From Neisseriaceae bacterium (GTDB lineage: Bacteria; Pseudomonadota; Gammaproteobacteria; Burkholderiales; Neisseriaceae): 64,000 bases of DNA. Location of the stretch: assembly GCA_017991555.1 (NCBI GenBank), contig JAGOQM010000004.1:199550-263549 (forward strand), in the 5' to 3' direction. The notes beneath the pieces were generated by a model. The model did no database searches. It had not been told where the DNA came from and was given only the letters and a program-made list of their open reading frames with translations. Both the position numbers and the translations under genes were made by a program. Each line of letters starts with the position of its first letter. Within the stretch, counting starts at the first letter, position 1. Of this stretch, positions 28,744 through 39,346 are shown in pieces.

Positions 28744-29134
28744 GTTGTGCCCTTTTCATTGTTGATAGTGTGGTTATTATTGAGGTCTTATAAGGGAATG
28801 ATAACATAAAAATCAGGCTCTTATAGCAGCAGGTGGGGGAGTTGGGGCGCCACTTAAGAGGGGGGTGAAAGGGGCTTGGTCTACTCCTTTAGAACTAGGG
28901 TTTGCTTTGTGCAATAGGCGCTTAGGGCTCATTTAGCGCAGCGGCGCAGCAGGTGAGTGAATACTAAACGGTTTGGTTGTTGTTGAACTTTATTTATTTT
29001 TAAATCAACGCTTTGTGTGTTTTTTGGTATTCTGTAATAAAAGAAATCAAAATAGCCCGTGTTGTAGGGCTATTTTGTCTGTGACTGTGGTGATTAAGCC
29101 CTAAAATGGCTTGATGAAGGGGGCGGTCTTGGGC
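28744..29134. other. Intergenic region between moaA and rhomboid gene
   Basis: No coding region is supported here. The part at 28970-29050 is AT-rich. AAAATAGCCC (29049-29058) and GGGCTATTTT (29067-29076) form a 10 bp hairpin that may be a weak terminator for the rhomboid gene, which ends at 29135 on the minus strand. The left part presumably holds the moaA promoter. Confidence 0.5.
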
Positions 29135-29890
29135 TTAGGCGTGTGGCTGACGGTATTTTTTAAGCCAGTATTGGACCAGGATGAAGCCGACAATGGCGCC
29201 GCCTAAGTGGGCAAAGTGGGCGACTGGGTTCCAAGAGAAGTTGAATAAGCCCAACACGATTTCCAATAAGATTAAGCCGGGAATGAAAAACTTGGCTTTG
29301 ATCGGCACGGGAATCAGCATAAAAACCAGCTTGGCGTTGGGGTACAGCAGGCCGTAGGCCACCAGCAGGCCATAAATGGCACCAGAGGCGCCCACCATCG
29401 GCCGAATGTAGTATTGGGCCAGCTCGACTACTTCTGGGATGTTGGGCACGCGTGGCGTGGCCGGTACCCCCGCGCTGTTGAGGCGCATGGCCTCTTGCAG
29501 TAAGGCAGGGTCGAGGCCAAAGCCGGAGACGGCGGTTTTGAGCGCCGACACATAGTAGGCCGTTTGCGCATTGAACAAGACAAAGGCGCCAAGGCCAGCC
29601 AGAAAGTACAGGATTAAAAACCGTTTGGGGCCAATGGTGTCTTCGACGGTGCTGCCAAACATGTACAGCGCAAACATGTTAAACGCAATGTGGGCGGTGC
29701 CGCCATGGATGAATAAGTGGGTGAAGGGTTGCCACCATTTAAAATTGAGTGACTCAGGGTAAAAGCTGCCCAGAATCACTTCCAGCGCAATGCCGCTATT
29801 GCTCAGAATAAGGGTGAGTAAATAGAGGGCGATGTTGGCCAATAATAGCGTGCGAGTCACGACGGGGGTGGCACTTAACCGATTGATCAT
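29135..29890 (-). CDS. Rhomboid-family intramembrane serine protease
   Basis: A 251 aa membrane protease with about six helices. GGTAHIAFNMFALYMFG supplies the conserved His/Asn region of helix 2. GASGAIYGLLVAYG holds the catalytic Ser (GxSG) and HFAHLGGAIVGFIL the catalytic His. It is therefore predicted active, cleaving substrates within the inner membrane. The loop between helices (residues about 105-145) is longer than in GlpG and proline/valine-rich. CGGAGCCCC precedes the ATG on the minus strand. Substrate unknown. Confidence 0.9.
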   Translation of the reverse strand: MINRLSATPVVTRTLLLANIALYLLTLILSNSGIALEVILGSFYPESLNFKWWQPFTHLFIHGGTAHIAFNMFALYMFGSTVEDTIGPKRFLILYFLAGLGAFVLFNAQTAYYVSALKTAVSGFGLDPALLQEAMRLNSAGVPATPRVPNIPEVVELAQYYIRPMVGASGAIYGLLVAYGLLYPNAKLVFMLIPVPIKAKFFIPGLILLEIVLGLFNFSWNPVAHFAHLGGAIVGFILVQYWLKKYRQPHA

Positions 29891-30135
29891 GGGGCTCCGA
29901 AATAAGGAAGAATAAAGTCAAATGGCGTCAGCCTCAATCTAAGTGAGAGTGGCCGGTGGTGTCAATGTCTGGTTTGATTATAAAGTCGTGGTTTTTACAA
30001 ATACTGCAAGATCATAGCTCGGTTGACGACCGGGCGCAGAGTGGTTATGTTAGCGCAGTCGAGCTGGTTTAAGCTTGCTGTTGGCATTTTTATGCCGTGT
30101 CCTTTGACATGGCTCACCCACTTTAAGGATTGATT

Positions 30136-30423
30136 ATGGCGGTTAGTGTGCCCCCTAAGTTTCTGCATGTTAGTGCGCTGTTGGAGGGCGCCAGCCTGTT
30201 GATTTTATTGTTTATTGGTCTGCCGCTGAAGTATGGTTTTGGCGTTTATCAATTTAATCAGTGGATGGGGCCGTTGCATGGTGGCCTTTTCTTGCTCTAT
30301 TTGTTCGCGTTACTGGTGGCGCTGTTGGCACGGCGGTTTTCGTTGCGCTGGGCGCCGCTGGCGGTTTTGTGTGCCTTCTTGCCCGGCGGCACCTTTTGGT
30401 TAATGCACCGTATGGGTAAATAA
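30136..30423 (+). CDS. DUF3817-type small membrane protein
   Basis: A 95 aa protein with three membrane segments and the EGASLLILLFIGLPLKY and MGPLHGGLFLLYLFAL segments that mark DUF3817. ATG 30136 has AAGGA seven bases upstream; the TTG at 30130 is not needed. In the family this domain occurs alone or fused to transporters; function unknown. It converges on murJ across a shared terminator. Confidence 0.82.
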   Translation: MAVSVPPKFLHVSALLEGASLLILLFIGLPLKYGFGVYQFNQWMGPLHGGLFLLYLFALLVALLARRFSLRWAPLAVLCAFLPGGTFWLMHRMGK

Positions 30424-30437
30424 ACCGCTGGTTCAAC

Positions 30438-30477
30438 AAAACAGGCCACCGTGATGAAGCGGTGGCCTGTTTTTTGT
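30438..30477. terminator. Bidirectional terminator between DUF3817 gene and murJ
   Basis: AAAACAGGCCACCG (30438-30451) pairs with CGGTGGCCTGTTTT (from 30460), with T and A runs on either side. Confidence 0.9.
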
Positions 30478-30485
30478 GGGGCGCG

Positions 30486-32024
30486 TTAGTTGGCCTCGGT
30501 GCGTTTGAAATGGCGAGGCCTAAAGCCCATCAGGATGAGGCTGCCAAAATACACCACTACGGCGAGGCCGATGAGGGCGCTTAGCTGTAATACCCGCATG
30601 CCGCCGCCAATTTGCCAGTCTAAAGCCAGGTAGTGGTTGCTGGCCCAGACCGTCCCGCCCATCAAAATCAGCGCAATGCTGATTTTAAATAGGAAGGCAA
30701 ACCAGCCTTTTTTGGGTTGGTAAATGCCATGCTTGACCAGTAGGAACCACAAAATGCCGGCATTCAGGCAGGCGCCTAGGCCGATGGCCAAGGCTAGGCC
30801 TACGTGCTGTAGTTTCCAGATGAAGATGAGGTTCATCACCTGCGTCATGAATAGGGTAAACATGGCCACTTTAACCGGCGTTTTGATGTTTTGGCGGGCG
30901 TAGAAGCCAGGTGCCAAAACCTTCACCAAAATCAGCCCCACCAAACCAAAGGCGTAGGCCACTAGGGCGTACTGGGTCATGGTGGCGTCGTGTAGGGTGA
31001 ATTGGTTGTACATAAAGAGGGTGGCCACCAGTGGGAAGGACAGCACGGCCAGCCCCACGGCTGCGGGTAGGGCCAGCAACAGGCTCAGGCGGATGCCCCA
31101 GTCCAATAACTCGGAGAACTGTTCGGTAGACTTATTGGCGGCATGGCGCGACAGCGTTGGCAATAAAATGGTGCCTAGGGCCACGCCCAAGACGCCGGTG
31201 GGCAATTCCATTAGGCGGTCGGCGTAATACATCCACGACACGCTGCCCGACACCAAAAACGACGCAAAGATGGTGTTGATGACCAAAGAAATCTGCGCCA
31301 CCGACACGCCCAAAATGGCGGGACCCATCTGTTTGAGTACCCTAAAAACGGCAGGGTCTTTGAAACTTAAGCGGGGAAACACCAAAAAACCCAGTCGGTG
31401 CAAGGCCGGTAGTTGAAAGCACAACTGTAGAATGCCGCCAAAGAAGACGGCCCAAGCCAGGGCCAATACCGGCGGGTCAAAGTAGGGCGTTAAGAATAAG
31501 GCGAACACAATGAAGGAAATATTCAAAAACGTGGGGGTAAACGCCGGAATGCTGAATTTGCTGTAGGCGTTGAGCACGCTGCCCACTAAAGAGGACAACG
31601 AGATCAGGAGTATGTAGGGGAAGGTGATGCGCAACATTTGCGTGGCCAGCTCAAACTTGTCGGCATCGGTGGCAAAGCCGGGCGCCGACACATACAGGAC
31701 CCAAGGCGCGGCCAGCATGCCTAGCGCCGTGACCAATACCAAGATGAGGCTTAAGAGGCCGGCGACGTGGGCCAAAAAGGCACGCGTGGCTTCTTGTGAT
31801 TTGGTTTGCTTGTATTCTGAAAAAATGGGCACAAACGCTTGTGCAAACGCGCCTTCGGCAAAAATTCGGCGCAGTAGGTTGGGCAGTTTAAAGGCCACAA
31901 AGAAGGCGTCGGTGGCCATGCCTGCGCCAAATACGCGGGCGATAATGGTGTCGCGAACAAAGCCTAAAATGCGAGAAACCATGGTCATGCTGCTGACCGT
32001 GGCTAGGGTGCGTAATAAATTCAT
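30486..32024 (-). CDS. murJ: Lipid II flippase MurJ
   Basis: This MOP-superfamily membrane protein flips the peptidoglycan precursor lipid II to the periplasm. It is 512 aa with fourteen predicted helices. Conserved segments include the opening [53 protein letters not shown] and [10 protein letters not shown]. The gene is monocistronic on the minus strand and divergent from rpsT, as in many betaproteobacteria. Confidence 0.96.
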   Translation of the reverse strand: MNLLRTLATVSSMTMVSRILGFVRDTIIARVFGAGMATDAFFVAFKLPNLLRRIFAEGAFAQAFVPIFSEYKQTKSQEATRAFLAHVAGLLSLILVLVTALGMLAAPWVLYVSAPGFATDADKFELATQMLRITFPYILLISLSSLVGSVLNAYSKFSIPAFTPTFLNISFIVFALFLTPYFDPPVLALAWAVFFGGILQLCFQLPALHRLGFLVFPRLSFKDPAVFRVLKQMGPAILGVSVAQISLVINTIFASFLVSGSVSWMYYADRLMELPTGVLGVALGTILLPTLSRHAANKSTEQFSELLDWGIRLSLLLALPAAVGLAVLSFPLVATLFMYNQFTLHDATMTQYALVAYAFGLVGLILVKVLAPGFYARQNIKTPVKVAMFTLFMTQVMNLIFIWKLQHVGLALAIGLGACLNAGILWFLLVKHGIYQPKKGWFAFLFKISIALILMGGTVWASNHYLALDWQIGGGMRVLQLSALIGLAVVVYFGSLILMGFRPRHFKRTEAN

Positions 32025-32314
32025 GGGGCGTCTGTGTTTGAATCTTAGGGGAAACAGGCAGTGTACACTGTTCGCTATTTAGCCACAATTTGGCCGCCAT
32101 ACAGGTGGCGCTAGCCCATGCCCACAGGGGCTAAAAGGAGGACGTAGGTTAAGGCCTTGGAAAATAAGCAGGTTTATCAGGGCTGTGATTTTGGTCAATA
32201 AGCGTGTACAATTGAAAAATATTGAGAAAAACACGGAATTAAACTTGCCAAAACGTGGGAAAGTTATTAAAATGCCGTGTTTTACAGAATACTTATTTAA
32301 TTTAGGAGACATCC

Positions 32315-32578
32315 ATGGCCAATAGCGCACAAGCTCGTAAGCGTGCACGTCAGGCGCTCAAGCAACGCGCCCATAACGCCAGTTTGCGTACTGCGTTCCG
32401 TACTGCAGTAAAGAAAGTGATTAAAGCGATTGAAGGTGGCGATAAAGCTGCTGCTCAAGCTACTTTACGTGAATCTACTCGCGTGATGGACCGCATTGCT
32501 GATAAAGGCGTGTTCCACAAAAATAAAGCTGCACGTCATAAAAGTCGTCTGTCAGTGAAAATCAAAGCCATGGCCTAA
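32315..32578 (+). CDS. rpsT: 30S ribosomal protein S20
   Basis: An 87 aa basic protein, [21 protein letters not shown] onward, with the three-helix S20 pattern and C-terminal [18 protein letters not shown]. It binds 16S rRNA in the small subunit. AGGAG lies at 32303-32307. The upstream region 32025-32314 is AT-rich near the gene and contains its promoter, but I could not pin a well-spaced -35/-10 pair. A terminator follows 15 bp after the stop. Confidence 0.97.
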   Translation: MANSAQARKRARQALKQRAHNASLRTAFRTAVKKVIKAIEGGDKAAAQATLRESTRVMDRIADKGVFHKNKAARHKSRLSVKIKAMA

Positions 32579-32592
32579 TGGTTTGATAAATT

Positions 32593-32624
32593 AAAAAAGG
32601 CTCCGGATATCGGGGCCTTTTTTA
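32593..32624 (+). terminator. Intrinsic terminator of rpsT
   Basis: AAAAAAGGCTCCG (32593-32605) pairs with CGGGGCCTTTTTT (32611-32623), with one mismatch. Confidence 0.85.
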
Positions 32625-32765
32625 GTGCCTGTCGTTTATGCAATACGGTTTGGTTGTTTCGCCGGTGGCTTTTTATGAGACAATGTGGCGTCTGTGTCCC
32701 TTGAATCTGTTCACGAATTTAAGGTCGATGTCAGACATTCAAATGAATCCATGAAAGCGTAGGGT

Positions 32766-33971
32766 ATGGCGTATAAAAAGCGAGCGATGAATCAGGCCGT
32801 TTGGGCGGCATTGTTATTGGGCAGTCCGGCCGTGTGGGCTGAGGGTAAGGCCTTCGTGGTGGATTCATTTAAGTTTTGCGCCACCATTACGGAAAATGCT
32901 GGGCGCCTCGCCTGTTACGACAAGCTGATGGTGACAGACTTTGGCGATGCCGAAGAGGTGGCGAAGCTGCCTTTGGCGCAAAGAGAAAAGCCGGCTATTG
33001 ATTTACGTAAGGTTTTTACGTCCAATAAAGATCAGTTTGACGGCACAGATGTTGCGCTTTTGGTCACAGACGCCGATGGGGTCGAAAAAACCGTGCCGCA
33101 AACGCGGGTGGTGAGTGAAGCCCCGACCGTGGTCGAAACCGTGCCGGCGGACATCGCTGAAGCCTATACGCCTTTAAGCTTGGCCTATGACCTGTATCAG
33201 AATGATCCTGCGGGCACCTTTAGCCTGCGCACCCACAAGCCGAACTATCTGATGCCGTTGTGGATGATGCACCGTCCCAATAAAACGCCAACCACGCCTT
33301 CTTTAGGGCCTGCTGAACTGTACGGTGACGACATGCAGCGCACCGAAACCAAGTTCCAGCTGTCGTTCAAAACCAAAGTGTGGGAAGACCTGTTTGATAC
33401 CCGGGCCGACGTTTGGTTTGCTTATTCGCAACAGTCTAACTGGCAGGTGTACAACCATGAGTGGTCGGCGCCGTTTCGCAATACCGACTACGAGCCCGAA
33501 ATTTTCATCACCCAGCCAGCGCGCTTAGATTTGCCCTGGGGCTTTAAGCTGCGCATGCTGGGGGCAGGTTATGTGCATCAGTCTAATGGCCGTAGCGAGC
33601 CGTGGTCGCGCTCGTGGAATCGCATCTACGCGATGGCGGGGATTGAAAAAGGCAACCTGAGTATTTTGCCGCGGGTGTGGTGGCGCATTCCGTCTAAGGA
33701 CGACAATAACCCTGACATCAGCCACTACATGGGCTATGGCGACGTGAAGGTGCTGTACGTTCACAATAAGGACACCATTGTGGCCACCGCGCGCTATAAC
33801 CCTGAGTACAACCGCGGCATGCTACAGCTGGACTATACCTTCCCGCTGAATGGCAAGCTGCGTGGCTATGTGCGCTACTTTAATGGTTATGGTGAAAACC
33901 TGTTGGATTACAATCACAAGCAACAGGGCTTGGGTTTTGGCATCATGTTAAACGACATGGCAGGCTTTTAA
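32766..33971 (+). CDS. pldA: Outer-membrane phospholipase A
   Basis: A 401 aa outer-membrane phospholipase (OMPLA) that hydrolyses misplaced phospholipids in the outer leaflet. The signal peptide covers about residues 1-26 (AALLLGSPAVWAEG). An extra N-terminal domain of about 110 residues precedes the 12-strand barrel, as in Neisseria-type homologues. The catalytic HQSNG motif (His and Ser, in GYVHQSNGRS) and the downstream Asn in SWNR form the triad. ETKFQLSFK and GLGFGIMLND are barrel strands. Confidence 0.93.
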   Translation: MAYKKRAMNQAVWAALLLGSPAVWAEGKAFVVDSFKFCATITENAGRLACYDKLMVTDFGDAEEVAKLPLAQREKPAIDLRKVFTSNKDQFDGTDVALLVTDADGVEKTVPQTRVVSEAPTVVETVPADIAEAYTPLSLAYDLYQNDPAGTFSLRTHKPNYLMPLWMMHRPNKTPTTPSLGPAELYGDDMQRTETKFQLSFKTKVWEDLFDTRADVWFAYSQQSNWQVYNHEWSAPFRNTDYEPEIFITQPARLDLPWGFKLRMLGAGYVHQSNGRSEPWSRSWNRIYAMAGIEKGNLSILPRVWWRIPSKDDNNPDISHYMGYGDVKVLYVHNKDTIVATARYNPEYNRGMLQLDYTFPLNGKLRGYVRYFNGYGENLLDYNHKQQGLGFGIMLNDMAGF

Positions 33972-34156
33972 TAAATTGCCGAAAAGCCTCGTTTAAGGCG
34001 GTGTTTCTGAGTATAATGTGCGTTTGCCTTGCGTCTTGTCAGTCATGATGATGCTGGGTTTTTGGGTTCATCAGACAATGGCTTGGACGTGGGGTGTGCT
34101 TTATTGAGGGCACGCAGGCGTTGTGAAGGCCAGATTACGAAGAAGTTGAGGGATGA

Positions 34157-34930
34157 ATGGCAGAGCTAAAACCTGCGAAGTCTTCTAAGAAGTTTTCGAT
34201 TAAGAATTACTTAATCACGGGTTTGTTGGTGTGGATGCCGATTGCCGTGACGTTCTGGGTGTTGTCCTTAATTGTGACCACCTTAGACGACACCATTCGT
34301 CTTTTGCCCGTGATGTGGCAGCCGAAAGCGCTGTTTGGCTGGGAAGTGCCCGGCTTAGGCGTGCTTTTGACCGTGCTGGTGCTGTTGGTGACGGGGATTT
34401 TTGCCGCCAACGTACTGGGCAAAAAAATGATTTTGGTGTGGGATGGCGTCTTGGGCCGGATTCCGATTGTCAAGTCGATTTATTCCAGCGTGAAGCAGGT
34501 GTCGGAATCGTTGTTTTCTGATTCGCGCCAGTCGTTCAAAACCCCGCTGTTGGTTCAGTTTCCGCATCAGGGCGCTTGGACGGTGGCCTTTGTGACCGGC
34601 ACCGTGCCACCACAAATTGGCCTTTGCCTGACGCCGCGTGCGCCAGGACAGGCCGCAGATGAATACGTGACCGTGTACGTGCCCACCACGCCGAACCCGA
34701 CTTCAGGCTATTACATAATGGTGAAAAAGTCGGACACCCGCGACATTAACATGAGCGTGGATGAGGCGTTGAAATACGTGATTTCCCTCGGGATGGTGGT
34801 GCCAGGCCAGGAGAGTGATGAGCCTTTAGGCCCAACCGATGCCGCCACGGTGGCGGCGATGGCCGAAGCAGCCGCGCAAGAATCTAAAGATGTTGTGTCA
34901 ACATCTACGACACAGCGTGATGAAAAGTAA
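34157..34930 (+). CDS. DUF502 family inner-membrane protein
   Basis: A 257 aa protein with two membrane helices near the N-terminus (residues about 17-40 and 60-88), then the cytoplasmic segment GRIPIVKSIYSSVKQVSESLFS. A TVAFVTGTVP and VYVPTTPNPTSGYYIMVKKSD region follows, characteristic of DUF502 (COG2928). The C-terminal 35 residues are Ala/Glu-rich and likely disordered. Association directly upstream of aspS is a recurrent betaproteobacterial arrangement. Function unknown. Confidence 0.9.
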   Translation: MAELKPAKSSKKFSIKNYLITGLLVWMPIAVTFWVLSLIVTTLDDTIRLLPVMWQPKALFGWEVPGLGVLLTVLVLLVTGIFAANVLGKKMILVWDGVLGRIPIVKSIYSSVKQVSESLFSDSRQSFKTPLLVQFPHQGAWTVAFVTGTVPPQIGLCLTPRAPGQAADEYVTVYVPTTPNPTSGYYIMVKKSDTRDINMSVDEALKYVISLGMVVPGQESDEPLGPTDAATVAAMAEAAAQESKDVVSTSTTQRDEK

Positions 34931-34991
34931 ATACTGAAACAAGGCGTCTCTTTGTAATCAGCATTCATATTTAAAAGTAAAAAGGCAGAGT

Positions 34992-36800
34992 ATGCGTACC
35001 AATTATTGTGGCTTGATTAACGAGCAATACCTAGACCAAACCGTAACCATTAAAGGTTGGGTACACCGTCGCCGTGACCATGGTGGCGTGATTTTTATTG
35101 ACTTACGCGACCGCGAAGGCGTGGTGCAGGTGGTGATCGATCCGGATACCCCAGAAGCATTTGCCACCGCCGACAGCGCGCGTAATGAATTTGTTTTGGC
35201 GATTACTGGCTTGGTACGCAATCGCCCAGAAGGCACCACTAATGCGTCTTTGGTGTCGGGTCAAATTGAAATTTTGGCCAAAAATATTGAAATCTTGAAC
35301 GCTGCGGCCACGCCGCCGTTCCAAGTGGACGACGAAAACCTGTCTGAAAACGTGCGTTTAACCAACCGCGTGATCGACCTGCGTCGCCCTGAAATGCAAA
35401 AAAACCTGCGCATGCGCTATCAGGTGGCCATGGGCGTTCGTCGTTACTTGGATGACCAAGGCTTTATCGACGTAGAAACCCCGATGTTGACACGTTCTAC
35501 CCCAGAAGGGGCGCGTGACTATTTGGTGCCTTCACGCGTGCATCCTGGCGAGTTCTTTGCGCTGCCACAGTCACCACAATTGTTTAAACAATTGTTGATG
35601 GTTGCTGGTTTCGACCGTTACTACCAAATCGTGAAGTGCTTCCGTGACGAAGACTTGCGCGCCGATCGTCAGCCTGAATTTACTCAGATTGACTTGGAAA
35701 CGTCATTCTTGGACGAAGAGCAAATCATGGACATCACCGAAGCGATGACCAAGCAAATCTTCCAAAACGTGTTGAACGTAGACTTGGGCACGTTCCCACG
35801 CATGACTTGGGCCGATGCCATGTTCCTATATGGTTCAGACAAGCCAGACATGCGGGTGTCGTTGCAGTTCACTGAATTGACCGACGTGATGAAAACCGAG
35901 GAGTTTAAAGTATTCCGCGGTGCCGCCGACATGGCCAATGGCCGCGTGGTGGGCTTGCGCGTGCCCAACGGTGCCAAGCTAAGCCGTAAAGAAATTGATG
36001 AATACACCAAGTTTGTGGGCATTTATGGTGCCAAAGGCCTGGCCTACATTAAGGTGAATGACAAATCTAATGTCACCAATGATGAAACCAGCGGCCTGCA
36101 GTCGCCGATTGTGAAATTCCTATCGGTTGAGGCTTTGAACGCCATTCTGGAAAAAACCGGCGCTGAAAACGGCGACCTGATTTTCTTCGGTGCCGATAAA
36201 GCCACCGTGGTGAATGAAGCCATTGGCGCGTTACGCATTAAAGTGGGCCACGAACACGGTCTAGAAAACGGCTACTTTGTGAAAGAATGGCGTCCATTAT
36301 GGGTGATTGACTTCCCAATGTTTGAGTACGATGAAGAAAACAATCGTTACTCGGCCATGCACCATCCGTTTACCAGCCCTAAAGTGGGCCACGAAGACTT
36401 GATGAGCTCAGACCCAGCCAACTGCCTGGCCCGTGCGTACGACATGGTCTTGAACGGTTGGGAAATCGGTGGCGGCTCCATCCGTATTCACCGTGCTGAA
36501 GTGCAGGAAAAAGTGTTTGCCGCATTGAACATCAGCCCAGAAGAGCAACAGAACAAATTTGGCTTCTTGTTGGATAACTTGAAGTTTGGTGCGCCACCAC
36601 ACGGTGGTTTGGCCTTTGGTTTGGACCGTTTGGTGACCTTGATGGCCGGTGCTGAGTCGATTCGTGACGTGATTGCGTTCCCGAAAACCCAGCGCGCTCA
36701 GTGCTTGTTAACCAATGCACCGAACGAAGTGGACGACAAACAGCTGCGTGAGCTTGGCCTACGCCTGCGTCCTAAAGTAGAAGCACCAAAAGAGGCTTAA
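34992..36800 (+). CDS. aspS: Aspartyl-tRNA synthetase, non-discriminating type by signature
   Basis: A 602 aa bacterial-type class II synthetase with an N-terminal OB anticodon-binding domain, class II motifs ([18 protein letters not shown] as motif 2 and [12 protein letters not shown] as motif 3), and the bacterial GAD insertion domain between. In the OB domain, His30 replaces the Leu of discriminating E. coli AspRS and Gly81 sits where E. coli has Lys. In Pseudomonas AspRS the matching His and Gly were tied to relaxed tRNA recognition. It may therefore also charge tRNA-Asn, which needs GatCAB to amidate it. It follows DUF502 by 61 bp. Confidence 0.96.
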   Translation: MRTNYCGLINEQYLDQTVTIKGWVHRRRDHGGVIFIDLRDREGVVQVVIDPDTPEAFATADSARNEFVLAITGLVRNRPEGTTNASLVSGQIEILAKNIEILNAAATPPFQVDDENLSENVRLTNRVIDLRRPEMQKNLRMRYQVAMGVRRYLDDQGFIDVETPMLTRSTPEGARDYLVPSRVHPGEFFALPQSPQLFKQLLMVAGFDRYYQIVKCFRDEDLRADRQPEFTQIDLETSFLDEEQIMDITEAMTKQIFQNVLNVDLGTFPRMTWADAMFLYGSDKPDMRVSLQFTELTDVMKTEEFKVFRGAADMANGRVVGLRVPNGAKLSRKEIDEYTKFVGIYGAKGLAYIKVNDKSNVTNDETSGLQSPIVKFLSVEALNAILEKTGAENGDLIFFGADKATVVNEAIGALRIKVGHEHGLENGYFVKEWRPLWVIDFPMFEYDEENNRYSAMHHPFTSPKVGHEDLMSSDPANCLARAYDMVLNGWEIGGGSIRIHRAEVQEKVFAALNISPEEQQNKFGFLLDNLKFGAPPHGGLAFGLDRLVTLMAGAESIRDVIAFPKTQRAQCLLTNAPNEVDDKQLRELGLRLRPKVEAPKEA

Positions 36801-36816
36801 GGGCCGCTGGTGGTTA

Positions 36817-36846
36817 AAACCTCATCATTGCGATGAGGTTTTTTTA
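36817..36846 (+). terminator. Intrinsic terminator of aspS
   Basis: AAAACCTCATC (36817-36827) pairs with GATGAGGTTTT (from 36833), followed by T residues. Confidence 0.92.
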
Positions 36847-36911
36847 TTTTTACCGAGGCCGGCAAAACCTGTTATTGTGTTTATATGCTAAATCTTTAAA
36901 AAGGATGGTGT

Positions 36912-37808
36912 ATGTCTTTTGAATACGTGACGGTGGCCGGAGCCGGGGTGTTGGGCAGCCAGATTGCTTTTCAATGTGCCTATCATGGCCACCTGGTGTG
37001 CCTGTATGACCTGAGTGAAGCCGCCTTGGCGCAGGCTCGGAATCATTTTGCCGAATTGCAGCAGGCCTATAAGCGCGACTTGGGCGCCAGCGCCGAAGCC
37101 GTGGGCGCGGCCTTTGCCCGCATCAGCTACGCCGATGATCTGGCGCAAGCGGTGGTGGCGGCGGACTTGGTGATCGAGGCCATTCCCGAGGTTTTGGCGA
37201 TAAAGCAGGCATTTTATACGCAGCTGGGGCCGTTGGCGCCCGTGCACACGGTATTTGCCACCAATAGCTCGACCCTATTGCCCAGCCAGATGGCGGCGAT
37301 GACGGGGCGGCCAGCGCAGTTCTTGGCGTTGCATTTTGCCAACACGATCTGGATCAACAATACCGCAGAAATCATGGGGCATGCGACCACAGACCCTGCG
37401 GTGTTTCAGCAAGTGGTTGATTTTGCAAAGACGATCGGCATGGTGGCGTTGCCCTTGCAGAAGGAACAGCCGGGTTACATTTTAAATACCCTGTTGGTGC
37501 CGTTTTTGAATGCGGGCATGGGCTTGTTGCGTGACGGCGTGTCTGATGTGCCGACCATCGACAAAACGTGGATGATTGCGACGGGGGCGCCGATGGGGCC
37601 TTTTGCAATTTTGGATGTGGTGGGCGTGAAAACTGCTTATAATATCGCCTTTGGCCGCGCACAGGCGACAGGCGACCCGGCCTCAGGCGCGTTGGCCGAG
37701 TATTTAAAAGTTAACTATATAGACCAGGGGAAGCTGGGTGTGGCAACGGGAGAGGGCTTTTATCGTTATCCTCATCCCGAGTATCAGGACCCCGATTTTT
37801 TAAAATAA
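36912..37808 (+). CDS. 3-hydroxyacyl-CoA dehydrogenase (3-hydroxybutyryl-CoA type)
   Basis: A 298 aa stand-alone NAD-dependent dehydrogenase. The N-terminal Rossmann motif is VAGAGVLGSQIAFQCAYHG. IEAIPEVLAIKQAFY and TNSSTLLPSQMA are the 3-hydroxyacyl-CoA dehydrogenase family loops, and ALHFANTIW carries the catalytic His. The helical C-terminal dimer domain follows (YILNTLLVPFLNAGM). It could oxidise 3-hydroxybutyryl-CoA or another short hydroxyacyl-CoA. An amino-acid permease follows 21 bp later, which suggests amino-acid or short-chain acid catabolism. Confidence 0.87.
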   Translation: MSFEYVTVAGAGVLGSQIAFQCAYHGHLVCLYDLSEAALAQARNHFAELQQAYKRDLGASAEAVGAAFARISYADDLAQAVVAADLVIEAIPEVLAIKQAFYTQLGPLAPVHTVFATNSSTLLPSQMAAMTGRPAQFLALHFANTIWINNTAEIMGHATTDPAVFQQVVDFAKTIGMVALPLQKEQPGYILNTLLVPFLNAGMGLLRDGVSDVPTIDKTWMIATGAPMGPFAILDVVGVKTAYNIAFGRAQATGDPASGALAEYLKVNYIDQGKLGVATGEGFYRYPHPEYQDPDFLK

Positions 37809-37829
37809 TTATTCAATAATAGGTTTTTA

Positions 37830-39329
37830 ATGGCAACAGTAAACGGATCCGGCAATTTACGCCGTGAGTTAAAAGCACGTCACCTGACCATGATTGCAAT
37901 TGGTGGTTCCATTGGCACCGGCCTGTTCGTGGCCTCAGGCGCCACCATTTCACAAGCAGGCCCCGGTGGGGCATTGTTATCTTATGCCCTGATTGGCCTG
38001 ATGGTGTATTTCCTGATGACCAGCCTGGGCGAGTTGGCAGCCTATATGCCGGTTTCCGGCTCGTTTTCAACCTATGGCGCCAAGTACGTGGAGCCTGGCT
38101 TTGGCTTCGCCCTAGGCTGGAACTACTGGTACAACTGGGCTGTGACCGTGGCCGTGGACCTAGTGGCGGCGCAGCTGGTGGTGGGTTATTGGTTCGATTC
38201 TGGTCCGTTTGGTTCCCCTATATGGGTGTGGAGCGCCATTTTCTTGGCCATTATTTTTTTGATTAACTATGTGTCGGTGAAAGGCTTTGGCGAGGCTGAA
38301 TATTGGTTCTCGTTGATTAAAGTGGTGACCGTGATCATCTTTATTGGCGTCGGCACGCTGATGATTTTTGGCATCATGGACGGCGCGCCCAACGCTGGCT
38401 GGCAAAACTGGCACATTGGCGAAGCCCCGTTTGCCGGCGGCCTGTCGGCGATGATTGGGGTGGCTATGGTGGTTGGCTTCTCTTTTCAAGGCACGGAGCT
38501 GATCGGGATTGCCGCCGGTGAATCGGAAGATCCAGGTAAAAACATTCCGCGCGCGGTGCGGCAGGTGTTTTGGCGTATTTTGCTGTTTTACATTTTTGCC
38601 ATTCTGGTGATCAGCCTGATCATTCCGTATACCGACCCTTCGTTGCTGAATGACAATGAAGACATCAGCATCAGCCCCTTTACCATGGTGTTTAAAAGCG
38701 CTGGCCTGAGCCTCATCATCAATAATATTGAGATTTTGTCTGCCGCCGCGATTATGAATGCGGTGATTTTGACGTCGGTGCTGTCGGCCGGTAACTCGGG
38801 CATGTATGCCTCGACTCGGATGCTGTTTGCCCTGGCGCGCGAAGGCAAAGCACCGAAGGTGTTTGCCCGTTTGTCGAATAATGGCGTGCCCCGTAATGCC
38901 TTGTATGCGACCACCTTTGTGGCGGGCCTGTGTTTCTTGACCTCGATGTTTGGCAATCAGCAAGTGTATCTGTGGTTGCTGTATACCTCGGGGATGACCG
39001 GCTTTATTGCCTGGTTGGGCATTGCGGTTAGCCACTATCGGTTCCGCCGTGGTTTTGTGGCGCAAGGGCGCGACATGAATGAGCTGCCGTACCGCTCTAG
39101 CTTCTTCCCGTTCGGGCCACTGTTCGCGTTTGCCCTGTGTTTGATCATTGCCTTGGGCCAGGATTTTCAATCGTTCTTGGGCGATGACATTGACTGGATG
39201 AAGGTGATCACCACGTATATTGGCATTCCACTGTTTTTCTTAATTTGGTTTGGTTATAAGTGGACCAAAGGCACCAAGTTTGTGAAATACAGCGAAATGG
39301 AATTTCCGGACAAGCTTAAAGGCGAATAA
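37830..39329 (+). CDS. Amino-acid permease of the AAT family (LysP-like)
   Basis: A 499 aa APC-superfamily permease with twelve helices. The start LRRELKARHLTMIAIGGSIGTGLFVASGATI is the AAT-family hallmark. SFQGTELIGIAAGESEDPGKNIPRAVRQVFWRI, with long loops around IPYTDPSLLN, resembles lysine permease LysP. Substrate prediction beyond basic or neutral amino acids is not safe. It probably shares a transcript with the preceding dehydrogenase and ends at a strong terminator. Confidence 0.88.
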   Translation: MATVNGSGNLRRELKARHLTMIAIGGSIGTGLFVASGATISQAGPGGALLSYALIGLMVYFLMTSLGELAAYMPVSGSFSTYGAKYVEPGFGFALGWNYWYNWAVTVAVDLVAAQLVVGYWFDSGPFGSPIWVWSAIFLAIIFLINYVSVKGFGEAEYWFSLIKVVTVIIFIGVGTLMIFGIMDGAPNAGWQNWHIGEAPFAGGLSAMIGVAMVVGFSFQGTELIGIAAGESEDPGKNIPRAVRQVFWRILLFYIFAILVISLIIPYTDPSLLNDNEDISISPFTMVFKSAGLSLIINNIEILSAAAIMNAVILTSVLSAGNSGMYASTRMLFALAREGKAPKVFARLSNNGVPRNALYATTFVAGLCFLTSMFGNQQVYLWLLYTSGMTGFIAWLGIAVSHYRFRRGFVAQGRDMNELPYRSSFFPFGPLFAFALCLIIALGQDFQSFLGDDIDWMKVITTYIGIPLFFLIWFGYKWTKGTKFVKYSEMEFPDKLKGE

Positions 39330-39346
39330 GGCCAAGCCGGCACACA

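Noticed and set aside
38160..39170. 336-codon minus-strand open frame inside the amino-acid permease gene
   Set aside because: The translation is rich in His, Arg and Gln in the way of antisense reads of membrane proteins. The plus-strand permease is clear and complete.
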